NCBI GenBank assembly: GCA_024349245.1
Contig: JALDNG010000003.1
Location: 10,537,001 to 10,601,000 of the forward strand
Source: Neodontobutis hainanensis
Taxonomy: Eukaryota; Chordata; Actinopteri; Gobiiformes; Odontobutidae
DNA: 64,000 nt
Direction: 5' to 3'
Position numbers and translations under genes: made by a program. A model generated the notes under the pieces. The model did no database searches. It was given only the letters and a program-made list of their open reading frames with translations, and was not told the DNA's origin. Shown piece after piece: positions 24,303 through 36,170 of the stretch (positions within the stretch are counted from its first letter, which is position 1; every line of letters starts with the position of its first letter).

Positions 24303-27096
24303 GTCAGTGTGCCAGTGCTCTTTAGATAAATATGTGTTAACACAAGCTGTACTCACATCCATCCGACACTCACTTTCTCCAGCATCAAAGGACTACCCCG
24401 GTGAGCACATATTGCATGATCAAAATCTCTGTCCAAACTTTCCATTCTTGGCCCATGCCTGTTAGTTTGGGGGTTGTTGTTGTTGGTAAAACAGATCAGA
24501 GGAGAAAGGCAGTGCTGACTCAGTGAGACTAACCAGAGCAGGCTTACTCCAAACTTGTGAGTCAGAGACGAATAACACACTCGAAGGTCGTCTTAAGTAA
24601 AAGGGTAAAGCAAAGGCATCTGGACTTGGTTTTAAAGGTAAAGACTTTTAGCTTTTATACCAAGAGACTTTTTCACACAAGAAGTGATCTAAAAATCCTT
24701 TACATACAGATTTGTCATTTATAGACTTCATATATTTGCCCCAAATGCCTTAAAACCCTGCCTCTGGTTTTTGCTTCAACACTAGTGCACCTCAATAGAA
24801 GTCAAAAAGGTTAAATTATTAGATAAACGGATGTTACATGGACTTAATGTCACTACAGAAGACACTAGTCAAGGTGGTTGGTGCTTATTGTCAAGGTGGC
24901 CATCTTGCTGTGCTGTGGGAAACATTGCAAATAATCTAACGCTCTACAGTACAATGATCAAGTTGTTTTTTTTATGGAAAGCTATTGTGAAGTTCTTGTT
25001 ATCGCTCAGCCTTAGGTTGTTGAAAGGGCCACCTACTGTAGATGTTTTTGTGCATGTTTTGTTTTCTGTCTGATGAGTAACATAACAATAGAGCATTAGC
25101 ATCTTTGGGATTGTTCTATTGTTCTCACGAGAGACAAACGCATCTTGTGAAGAGCTATTCCCCTGTCTTTGCCGGTGTTGTTACACACATGATTAATATT
25201 TATCTGACTGCATTACTGGTAACACTCTGAATAAACAAGCCCTGCTCTTTTTTTTTCTGTTGTTCTTAGTTGTTGCTGAAGGCAGGTTTTTCTTTCCTCC
25301 TTGTGAAGCAACACAAATACGCACTGGTTGTTGGTCGTGATGTGTTGCAGGCTGTAATGAACAGTGTGGGTTTATTAATCTTGTGTTATTGTGTTGTCTA
25401 TATTTCTTTTTTACACCGACACATAGGAACATGTAGGTAATGGCACACTACATCAAGTTGTTTTCAGCACAGCCTTAGCCAAGGTGAAAGGCAAAAACTT
25501 AAGTGGTAAACTAAAGATTTGTCAGGAATGAGGTGAATGAGCTGTTATCGGTGTTAAAGAGTGGGAGTTAAGCAGTCGCAGGAGGATTTATTCATTATAA
25601 AAGAGGCGGGGAGACCAATTTGTCTAGATACTATGGCCTCAGAAGACACAATATTATCTTACCACACATTAAGTCCAGTCGGTTCTAGATGATTGCTTCT
25701 CAGCAAAGAAAGTGGATGCTCTATTGGAATTAAAAGTTAAAAATAGGCTTTGTCCAGTTCAAATGCTGTAGACCCGGTTTTATTAATTCAAGTAAACCTA
25801 AAAAGGTGTCTCTATGACATTTAATGTTGTAGTTACACATTTATTCAGCTTCTAGAGACTTTTTTTGTTTTTTTTATCAATCACAACTGCAAAAAGAGTG
25901 AAGCAGGCTAGACAGGGACAATCTGGAAATACAGTATAAGTACAGAAATGTATTATATTATTTATTCATTCACTAGAGGCAGTTCAGAGTCACCAGTTCA
26001 CAGTCGTGCCTTTGGACAGAGGTAGAAAGCCAGACAAGGACACAACCCGCAGTCACAATCAAACTCCATCCTGTCCTGCTTTCATAATGTCGGGCAGGAG
26101 TTCTCAATACAATAAATGAATATGCTTTACTGGGACGTTTAAGAGAAGACTGAGTGGCACTATTCAAACTTAGTGTATATCAAAAACAGAGGTAGAGAGT
26201 CCTGCTGCTGCACTGTTGACTGGATGTGTCTTTCTCAAAATACTTTCTTTAAAATCCCTTGTTGACGTGTCCAAATGAATAAGCAACCAATAATAATCAG
26301 TAAAGAAAAGCCCTGCCTAAATACACTGCACTCCTTTATTTAGTTTTTTTACTGTAACCATAATATTATCAGTACTCTTTTTCTTTTTATCATATTATAT
26401 CATCCCCTGTCTAGGATGAGCATTACATCCGATTAGATTTTATATTCAACCTTAATGTCAACATGCAGTGCAACAGAAAAAAATGTCCTAAAGTCAGACT
26501 GAAAGACTGAGACACATAATAACTTTCAAAATCCTCCAGCAGCTGTTTAAATTTTTAAAAGCCTTCTGCTCTTTACTAGATTTAAGGTTAGACACTTTAA
26601 AATTACACCACACTCTGCACAAAAGGAAGCATCATCCTGAGCAGAAGGAGCGTACTTAACCGTTGGATGAGACCACCGACGAGCCAGTGCACTGTGACAC
26701 AAGACGCAGCATAACACTGAACTACGTCTCATTATCCAAGCAACGGGCAGCGCAGGTGAAAAAAGGGCAGCGTGGGACAGAGGAGAGGTCGAGCTCCACA
26801 TCTCTGTCCTACGGTGGTACATGTTAAAGAACACAGCGAAATCCCTCAAGTCTCCAGCTGTTGACGGAATAATGATCACTCTGAAAACAGCACAATGTTA
26901 CTGAGGAACCAGTGTCTTTTGCGCAATCTGGAAAAAGACAAGCGAGAAACAAAAGTAGTTTTTAGAGTTCTTACTGCAAATGATGCTCTGTTAAAGTCGA
27001 TTAAAAAAAAAATCCCTATTGAAATGTATGTAGTATTATAGAATTATCTTAGATATTGTTTGGACAATAACGTTTAAAACTGTTGTGTCTGTTTAG
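24303..27096 (+). other. PIGG: PIGG intron (2.79 kb)
   Basis: gtcagt to tgtctgtttag. It opens with the in-frame continuation of the exon to a stop at 24465. No recognised mobile element was found. The less AT-rich stretch 26620-26850 (open on the - strand for 110 codons) shows no splice support or similarity and is not called a gene. Confidence 0.9.
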
Positions 27097-27288
27097 CTCT
27101 GAACACAAGACGGTCCTGTCTCTGCTGGCTGCAGTCTGCCTGGTCCTTATCTACTTCCTGGTTCAGAGACGGTGCTCGTGGGTGTCCAAAGTCGCTCTCG
27201 CCCTCGGACTTCTGGGAGTCTACAGCTACAGGGCGGCCGTCGGCAATGTCTCGTTCCCATGGCAACACTCCACTCGAAACACTTCCAA
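27097..27288 (+). CDS. PIGG: PIGG internal exon: two transmembrane segments
   Basis: 192 nt, phase 2 in and phase 2 out. It encodes SEHKTVLSLLAAVCLVLIYF (a membrane segment), then VQRRCSWVSKVALALGLLGV (second segment) and YSYRAAVGNVSFPWQ. This matches the human PIGG order LVQRGCSPVSKAALALGLLG..YRAA(I/V)G. Acceptor ctgtttag, donor TCCAA|gtaagt (a perfect consensus donor). The split codon AA|G gives Lys and continues as GTVEARFVYVF in the next exon. A word matching the RFX X-box (GTTCCCATGGCAAC, 27253-27266) lies inside the coding sequence, probably by chance. Confidence 0.96.
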
Positions 27289-27391
27289 GTAAGTTTTTCA
27301 CAAAGTATCTGCATCAATCGAACTTGACAGTTCTGTTGTGAAGCTGTAGATCTAATGCAAATTAATATTTGCATAAACATATTTTATTTGC

Positions 27392-27771
27392 ATTTTTAAT
27401 AGAGCTGCAGTGGTTAAATGTGTGATATACAACACATCATATGAATTATTGCAATAAAGATATTACCTGCAATATTTGGATGCTCTTTTACAGGAAAAAC
27501 TAACTCGTACTTCAAAGCAGGAACTAAATAAGCATTAAAGATAAGACTAGGGCTAAACCAGGACTACACCAGTTTTTTTTATTTGGACACACATCAGTTT
27601 GATTTAAACCTTTGTTTGGAGAATTTTGAATGATTTTGAAAGGAAAAAAGTCTTTCAAATAAGACTATATTGTTATTGCGATACAAGTCATTCTTTGCTA
27701 AACAAATACTGTAGTTGATAATATTGAGATAACCACAAATTTGCAATATATTCTGCAGCCCTAATTTTTTA
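27392..27771. mobile_element. Nonautonomous hAT-like element with 8-bp target duplication
   Basis: Body 27400-27763 (364 bp). Left end TAGAGCTGCAG; right end in reverse TAGGGCTGCAG, 10 of 11 alike. The flanks ATTTTTAA (27392-27399) and ATTTTTTA (27764-27771) match at 7 of 8 positions. The interior has no transposase but carries a reversed TAGTCCTGGTTTAG word (27545-27572) and the subterminal words ttgcaataaagatatt and gcgatacaag. It is a longer relative of 2788-3046, sharing the TAGRGCWGCA ends and the 8-bp duplication. Confidence 0.7.
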
Positions 27772-28194
27772 CTTTTGTACTTTCAAACTAAATTATACTA
27801 GAATAAAGTCTGTAAAACAATGACATACACCTTTTATTGATATGAAAGTTTCCTAAAATGTTTAAAACAACCAGACACAAGACATGCTAAAGAACACGAG
27901 CTACACTTTAATTTGAAATACCGCTGTTTGTAGTCACTGTAATAATAAATAATAAACACGGTAATAAACATGGTAATAAACACCATGATTACACTATAGC
28001 TTTTTCCCCTGCATTTTTAGATCATATAACATTCTTTATAAAACGGTCGGCTTCACAGGAGGCATCTGTCGTAGCAGAGATATAAATATAGATTCTTACA
28101 AAGTTAAAACGTAATGTATGCGTTTTATGTGTGTTTCTAAACATGATTTGTTTTTCCCGTTTACTTCCTCTGTTTTCTCTTCTTCGTATGTTTA

Positions 28195-28410
28195 ATTGGC
28201 CGTGACGTCCTGCATTTCGTTAAAAAGTTCAAATTATCTGTAAACGCACTTTCACGAACAAACCGGAGCGTGGTTCTGTTTGGTCCAGATCGAGACCAAA
28301 GAGCAGCAGTTTGGAAGCTTTTCTTACCTGACGGTTTGGTCCTGGCCAAACGGGAAAGTCCAAAAGTCCAGACCAAACAGTGCAGGTGTAAAAGCACCCA
28401 GTACTCCCCA
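28195..28410. repeat. MITE-like repeat with 'tttggtccagac' and 'aggtgtaaaagcaccc' motifs
   Basis: The block contains GTTTGGTCCAGATCGAGACC, tttggtcctggccaaacggg, ccagaccaaacagtg and CAGGTGTAAAAGCACCC. This is the vocabulary of a dispersed fish element whose ends read GGGTGCTTTCACACCTG. Several motifs occur in both orientations, as in a foldback element. Boundaries are approximate. Confidence 0.45.
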
Positions 28411-31400
28411 AAACCAAGTACAGATATGACAACTTAATCTTTATGAACCGCGCAAATATTTCAGTGCCAAGTTTGTTTTTACATGTTTTATCAGTGAATT
28501 GTTTCGTACCAGACAGTTTTAAGCCTCTTGACAGTCTGCTTTACTTTTGTTTTTAAAGTAAAAAAAAAAAAAAACATTGCCCAAACTGTGGTTTATTATT
28601 GAAAAGGGAGAACAGTGGAGTAAAGCCATGGGTACATGACATGTCAACATTGGGTTGTCTTTATCTACAGACCCTTATTGAAATATGCTGTGAACATAAT
28701 CAGTGACTGCTTGTGAAAATTTCAGTATTGGGTTTTTCTCCCTGGACCCACTCTCCCTCATGTCCTCTGTTACTGATTAAACACTTTTACTTTTTCACAT
28801 TGCAGACAGGCTAATTAAGGAACAGAGCGCACAAACAGAGTGAAGAGGTAATATCCACATTGAATAGTGAAATAATAAAGCTGTTTTATAAATTAGCTTT
28901 TCATTTGTCTTGAAAATTAGTTTTTCAGATTCTGCAGTTGGAATGAACACACACTGTTCTCCATTGTTAAGCAGCGAAGAAAATGCCCGTGGCTTGATTG
29001 AGCGTGAATGTAGCAGTAGGATGTAGTCTGGAGCAGATATTTGGGTTTGAAATCAGCAAAATGCATTCATTTGACCCTTGGGATGAAGCAAGGGGGTGTT
29101 ACTCGGACATATCCTGTCCTTTAGGAGTCTTTTAATAAAGCTTTTAAATGTTAATAGTGGGACAGTAAAAAGGGAATCTAATGCATTCGTGCTTATGTTT
29201 CCAGGTACTATTAATCACTGATCCATGTTAGCTGAGTTTACTAATGGTAATTTACTTTTAAATATCAGCTGAGCATTACCTTCAGCATTTGCTTTCAATC
29301 AAATAATGCCTTTTCTGTCTTATTTTTGACTCAGGAATAGTATTATCATTGTCTCTATCAACCCACACAAACAGGAAACAGCTGAGTTTGACATTTGAAG
29401 AGTCAACAGGAAAAAACTGTTTTCTCCATTTCTAAACTTGAAATAATAAAAAACTACTAAACTACTAAAAAACAATACATTCTCTTGCAACTGACTGGTT
29501 CCGGCTGTGAAGTAACAGTTACAATTACTAAACACTAACATTTTCAGAAACAATGAAGGAGCAGAGTGATGTTTACCAGGTGTTAGAATATCCTAACGGC
29601 CCTTTTTTAAAGAATGAGGATGAGTAACTAAAATTAAACCTGTAAATACCAATTATTGATACAAGTATCTGATCATTAGAAACAATATACAGATTTATCA
29701 GCCAAAATGATTTCTTAGATGTTTTGTCATTGTAAGTTAAAATCCAGTAAAAAAAAGTGCTTGCCTTAGAAAATGTGAACTTTTCTAAAAGGCTAACTTA
29801 AGACTGTTATGATGTTAGTGGACTCTCTCAGATTGGGGGATCTTTGTATTTGAAAGATTTATTTCACTGTTTCAAGTGACAGACACCTTCAAAATTAATT
29901 AGGCTTTTATTTAAATAACTTCCAGGCTCCAATTTTGAGGTAAAAAGTTACATAGAGTTGGTTTAACACAACTTTAAATGTCAGATTTAAGGTTTATTTT
30001 TTTAATAAAAGAACATGTGGAGTAAAAATGGGGCACAGTGTTGATGGAGGTGAGATTCTGGTGAAAGATATTGCCACTAAATCAAAAAAAGGAGCCTCAA
30101 AAGGACTAATAGCTTTTCTGACACGTCCAGCTCACTCTTATGTAAACACTAACAGTGACATTATTTAAAAACTATTTAAGCAAATTTTCAGTGTGTAAAT
30201 TAATAGAACTAATCTTCTCCAGGTTTCTGACATATACTACATCTAGTTAGAAAGTTCAATTGAACAAACATGTATGTGCATTTTCAACTCTTAAAAAAAA
30301 GAATAATTTAAATGCCGCAAATATGCTTCTCTAGCCCTGAACAAAAATCTTGATCTCCTGAGCTAAGCTTCTGTCTTTTGTATCACATACAAAAAAATAA
30401 TCAAAGGTGTTGGAGACTGCGTTGCTGAAAGGCCACAGCGCGCCACAAAAACCCTTTATTGTCAGGATGCATCCTTGGTAATTGTTCTGATACATTTGGT
30501 GATCCACATTTTCAAGAAGCACTGTTTTTCATCTGTCGTTTCTTTTGTTTTCCTTTAAAAGCAGGATCTAGCTTTAATCAGGATGAATCATTTGTCATTG
30601 AACCAGTGCTCAGTTAGAAAGCTTTCAGAGCCTAATGGATATTGCACGAGTCAAGCTGATGAATAGGGTGCATCATTGTTAAAAATGTGAAGTATTTCCT
30701 TATGATTAATGCCTTCGTTCTCTGTTTATGTCCCAACGTTTAGCAGAGTTCATATGTAACAGCAATGGAGAGCCTTGTCCTAACACTAGGGAAATGGACA
30801 GCCCCTAAGTGCGATCATTTTTCACTGTGTCGAATGTAACTTGGCACCGAGTTATCAGCTACTAAACCCCCCCATCAGAAAATAATGAGTGTGCAGGGCG
30901 GCTCACACTTCCCCTGTCTGCTTAGGACCTCTCTTTATCTAGCCGCGGTACCTGCCCTCTCTAACCTTTACTCTTCTCCTTGGCAGCCTTTTCCTGCTAG
31001 CTTACCTAATTAAAGACTCAACCTCTCACCCTTAGCCTTCAGAGACACCTGACAAAAGCTGCAACAGGCCCAGGACTCTTGTGACAAAGTGTGTGATTGA
31101 CAAGCTCCTTAGGGATTTCAGGCCTCAGTGTGTTATGGGGATCATTACAGCGGTCTCCCTCAGTGGATTTATTTTAGATTTTGTACAAAAAATGGACTAG
31201 AAATTGGTAAATTCAACTGCACTGTATTTTGCAAGTTTGACAGCAAACAACGTATGATACTCTAAGTGCCACACTTACTGGTCAGTCGGAGGGAGCCTTT
31301 AATAATACTGTGCAATGAGAAAGTGTGAAAGTGTTAACTGTGAGTGAGATGTGAGTTTCTAGGCTACCCTATGATTATTTTAACCCAAATAATTTCTTCA

Positions 31401-31575
31401 GAAGTGAAGGTTACTGATTTATTCATTTCAAGTGAATTGTGGACACATACGAAAACATAAAGTATGATTAGCAAAATGGACATAATCTGCTAAAATCAGA
31501 TCACACTTTTATACACAATTTATAATCTTTTCATTTGAATGTGTTTGAATCTGTGTTTTGTTGCACTTATAGCTC

Positions 31576-31578
<3 letters not shown>

Positions 31579-31629
<51 letters not shown>

Positions 31630-31683
31630 TTTTTCATTCATTGAATTCATGAATGAATGAATGAATATATATATATATATATA
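31579..31683. repeat. (AT)n microsatellite enclosing a TCATTCA/TGAATGA palindrome
   Basis: (AT)24 at 31579-31626 is followed by ttcatttttcattcattg, a GAATTC centre (31643-31648), atgaatgaatgaatga, and a second (AT)n at about 31665-31683. The two halves pair with one bulge, so the whole block can fold as a single hairpin. Confidence 0.85.
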
Positions 31684-32315
31684 ATATAGTTAATAAAAAG
31701 TTATCTGCTTTTGCAAATTAAGTCTTCAAATAGTTTACAAATTGACTTAGTCCCTTTATCCCAATTAAAAAGCCTTTTTCGGATTTTAAATCCAATTAAA
31801 TCCAATTTTGCAAAGGTTAGAAATGTATGATATATTATGGTTGTTTTATGTTGTGTATTATGTTATTGTCTGTGTGAACACAATCTGGAGAACTTGAGAG
31901 TGTGCAGCTGTAAATGAACAGTTGGTGTAAAAAAAAATGTCATGTTATTCCACAATTTGCAGACACTGTATCAAATACTGTAGTGTACTGTAGTACTTTT
32001 CAAGTTTTGTGCTCATAACAATAACAATGATTGTTTCAGAGTTATTTTTTCTCCTTCTGGGTTTCCCAGTAATTCAAAGTGACTTTGTATAAATACCCTT
32101 TTAACAGTTGGCTCTTCCTGGTCTGCTCTCCCGTGTGTTTTATCAGACCAAAACCCTTGCTGCCATAACTCTCCAGCGCCTTCCTCGCCTCCCCTCTGCG
32201 CCCATCCCCTAATTGTGCTGCCGGATCTTTCCAAATGTCTAATGGGGTTCAGAGCAGCAACATAGCTCAGTTTAAACGCTTCAGAGACTTGCTTGGATTG
32301 ATTTTACTGGCATAC

Positions 32316-32342
32316 ATCTCTGTCACACACACACACACACCC
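32316..32342. repeat. (CA)n microsatellite
   Basis: Eleven or so CA units in tcacacacacacacacaccc. Similar short CA runs occur at 32765-32800 (interrupted by AGA) and 33720-33738. Confidence 0.8.
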
Positions 32343-34291
32343 TTCTCTCAGCTTTGGACCTAAAAATAGACAGCTGTCGAGGCGAGACACTTTGAATCCT
32401 CTTTGCATCATTTTAATTAAATCCTGTAATGAGATCCTTAAATGCTTCCTGAACAATGACTAATGTATATTCAGATCTACGAGGCAAGAAAACCAGTGGC
32501 ATAAGTGGAGTATCTCAAAAATCAAAGCTGCGCAAACTGTCACATCCTTTGATTTTCCACTAAACAACGACACTTTTGTATTTACATTGTTTATTGTTTG
32601 GGCTTGACACCTGCAAAAATCCTGACCCATTTTTATCAAACGCTGTTTTATCTCAAAAGGGCTGTTGTGCCTGGTTCCCAATTTAAAAATATTCATGCAT
32701 AGCGATGGCGCTTAAAAATGGAAATGTATTCAAACTCGTCTCAAAACACCTGTGAAACTCTGGAACACAAACTCACACACACAGACACACACATGCAGAC
32801 AAAAATTCAGTTTAGGGTTTTATTACCAAGCAGCCAGGCCATTTTATAATCCTGTTTCTGTGTAGGAACAATACACCTGCGACAGTACAACATCTAACAC
32901 ATTATTATGCGCTTTTCACTGTAAAAGGGTTTAAAAGGTTTTAAAACCTTTTTTAAGTAACAAGTAACAAAAGCAGCCGTATTCCCCATTTATTTATTTG
33001 AATACACAGTATTAAACTATAAACTAAATATAACTAAAATCCTTAAAGCTCCTTTCCTGCTTTTCTTTAATAAAATATTTTTACCACATTTTTTCCTCTA
33101 CAAAATACCAATATATTAAATCAAACTGAAGTTTAGAGCTTACCATAAACTTTTACCGTCAATACAACATTTTTCTCCGCCTCGTTATTTATCCCCCGTT
33201 TCATGTTGCTTTCCTTTTTTCTGTTCTTTTTCTTTTTTGAGCTGTTTTGTTTTGGAAGTGAGTTCTGATTGGCCAAACCCGCCCAACCCAGGCTGAGAAT
33301 TTTTATCTATGAAAATCCTTGTAATATTTTAATTTACATTAAAAAGAGACAAATTATTGCTTCTACAATATATTATTTGGGGTTTAAGCCATTTTCCAGA
33401 CTAGAAGAAAACTAGAAGAAAACAATTGGTGCAGATGAAGCAGGAGTTCTGACAACATGTATTTATTTGTTTTAATATCTGTGTTTATAATAGCAACTTC
33501 GGTTTTTACTTAATGTATGCTTTTGCAGATTTATTAATGTGTATTATCAGTTTAACGGTCTTTGATGCAGAAGCACAGGCCCTAAAAGAATCACCTGAAC
33601 CTCAAACCACCCACTAAGGTTCTGTACCCACTCACTGACAGCATTAACATGTAGTTTTTGTAGAAGAATCTTTTTATAGCTAATGCCCTTTCATCTAGTC
33701 TGCTTTACTTCCATTGCAAAAAACACACACACACACATATTGTTGTGGCTCTATTGTACATATATCTAACGTAATACAATTATATGCTGCCAGTTTGATG
33801 GCTGAGGATGTAATGTTCTCTACTTACGACAGCACAGACATGTAGTCAGTCAGTCATTTGCCAGAAGCATCTTGCCCATGCTGAATTGTAGTCCAGTCTG
33901 CTTAACTTTTGTTGCCAACATGTACAGGCAGCTCATGTTTTAGGCAAAGACTGTCTATTGTTTCATCTTTAGCCATTGATTCCTTTTTAAATCTCTTACA
34001 AAACGATCTCAGATTGATCTTGTGGTTGCACAGTTTAATTAAATGTCAAGTCTGTAGCCATTGTCTTGCACTCTTCCTTTTTAGTCCCAATGGCATTTTG
34101 ATGGGGACAGATCTCAGCCGTCCTAAAGCTGCTCTCCCCAGTGTCTTGTGTCCTTCCGAATGACTCATTTGGGCTGATTTACTGTAAGTCTTACTGCGAG
34201 TGATTGATGGATGGAACATATCCGAAAAGCAGCACAGGGATTGGATACAGTCTTACCTTTTTCTCGGGCTGTGGGTATCACACTAGCGCTT

Positions 34292-34305
34292 GTTTCCAAG
34301 GTAAC
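34292..34305. promoter_or_regulatory. X-box-like word (RFX binding consensus)
   Basis: GTTTCCAAGGTAAC fits the RFX consensus RYYNYY-N2-RRNRAC at every position. It sits in non-repetitive intron sequence. One 14-base word in 64 kb of DNA can occur by chance with degenerate positions, so this is only a candidate. Confidence 0.25.
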
Positions 34306-35059
34306 ATTAAATCCAAGCTGCTCCTCTGTACCGTGGCTGACTGGCTAGTATTTTCTGTCCAGCGTGAGCACTAATAATAACATTTCCAAATGCAGCAAAT
34401 AAAAATATAACAGTCAATTCCACTGGTGCTTCTTCTAAGCACTGCGGTCCTCAGAGGATTTCAAATGCGCAGAAACTTTCCTTTTGTAGTTTTTCTCTTT
34501 AGTCAGTGAAGAGTGCTGATAAAATTTGCAGTAACAAAGAACATAAAGAATCTGTTTTTCAAAGACAAAACTATGCGGGTGTTATATGCAAAAATTTAAT
34601 TAAAAATAATAAAAAAAAGATAGTTGCTTTTTTCTTAAATTAATTAAACTAACAAGAGCCAGCACAAAAGGGACTCACAAATTTTATAGTTTGTAGAGAA
34701 ATTCAACTTTATGCATTAAACATTAATTTAGGGTACTTATTTGTAGTGTAGTACTTTTGAAGGGCCTTGGACTCAATTTGTCTTTTTAAAGGTCTCTGTT
34801 TCATTTTTACTCACTGTCTCTCTGTATTTGTCAGGAAAACACTTCAATTATATTAATATGTTCCTAAATGTTTAATGTATTTCAATGTTCCTGGAAGTGA
34901 TTGGAAGAAAAACTTGAGTTGGTGTCTGTTTCTTTGTAGGTGCACTCACAGTGGAATAGGTGCTTCTTGTAACCTTCCTGGCTTTATGTCACTCTAACAC
35001 ACTGTTTTGTTTTTGAAATGTGTGTCATGTTCATCTGTACACTGTACAATTCCAAAAAT

Positions 35060-35110
35060 TGATAAAGTCTCTTGGAATTAGAGACGAAACATCTTTGCTT
35101 TAACCTTTTC
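35060..35110. repeat. Possible retroelement fragment
   Basis: AAAGTCTCTTGGAATTAGAG followed by acgaaacatctttg resembles the 'tcttggatgagagacgaaacgtcttc' word of dispersed fish retroelements. It is too short to classify. Confidence 0.3.
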
Positions 35111-35779
35111 TTCATGCTCTTCTTTATTAACCCCTCCCTTCTTGTTCTGTAGACTCCCGTCAGTCACAGTAGGAAGTACCTTGACAGATTTAGGGCTTTG
35201 AAGAAAATTAAACTGTTATACAAAGCAATTCTAAGAATCTCTGTATAAAGAAGTATAACACGTCAAATAAACTTTGATCTGCTGTGAATAGACTGAGGCT
35301 CTGGTATCACTGTTTTAATTAATGTTTTACAACCCTCCTCGTCTCATTACTCTGAGAATTGCTCTCCGTTCGGCGATCAGGTGGTTCTCAAATCAAACTC
35401 CCAACCAAAATCACAAAATGCACTCTTAGCACTGTTCCCAATGATGAAAGTGTTTCTCAGGAAGACACAGCTGGGCGCCATTACTGCTGTAACTTTGGCC
35501 TCAGTCTGGTCTCTGTTCTGGAGGAAACTCAGCTCGTCTTGACCTTGGGTTTTTGATTGGACTCGTCAGAAGAGTCTCGGTGGTTGGCAGTCACGACAAC
35601 TTGTCAAGTCAAAACTGAAACTTCAAATAACTCTTGTTTGTGGGATTTTTAGTTGTGTCTTAATGGTTGCTGTGGAAAAAGATGTTTTTCTGTAGTAACA
35701 AAGATTACGTGAGTGACCTGCTTTACAGCTCAAATAGAAGAAGCAGAAAAGGGCCAATACACTGATTTCTAGCAGCGTC

Positions 35780-36170
35780 ATATTCCTTCCTCCAACTCTT
35801 CCAGAGGATACCGAGGCATTCCCAATTTATCAACCCTCCAGCGTATCCTGGGTCTTACTCGGGGGCTCTTCCAGGTGGTAAATGCACAAAACACCTTCGC
35901 CAGAAGACTACAGGAGGCATCTGAAACAGACGCCCAAGTCTTCTCAAAACAAGGATGTTCCCCGATACAGCGTAACCGGGGCCCTACCCTGGAGCAAGGC
36001 CTAGGGCTATCATGTGAGCGCCTGTTGGTGCCATGTCGCTGCAGGAGGGACTATAACGGGCCGGTGCAGTCTGTATCGGGCAGAGGTCAAAGGCAGGACA
36101 GAAAGTAACTGTAGGGACATGGTTCTTGGGACAGCTCTGGCAACAAGACATTGGTGCAAGAGCCTATAGA
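35780..36170. repeat. Degenerate dispersed fish repeat (LINE-like)
   Basis: The order AACTCTTCCAGAGGATACCG, aggcattccca, ctccagcgtatcctgggtct, ctcgggggctcttccaggtg, acaggaggcatctgaaacag and acgcccaagtcttctc follows a very common fish repeat (ccagaggataccgaggcattccca…gtcctgggtcttcccc…aggaggcatcctaatcagatgccc). The GC-rich stretch after it (36000-36165) may belong to the same insertion. Open frames here (35875-36108) are not considered genes. Confidence 0.5.

Noticed and set aside
26547..26879. 110-codon minus-strand frame in a PIGG intron
   Set aside because: No splice sites, promoter words or recognised similarity; length is within chance for 64 kb on six frames.
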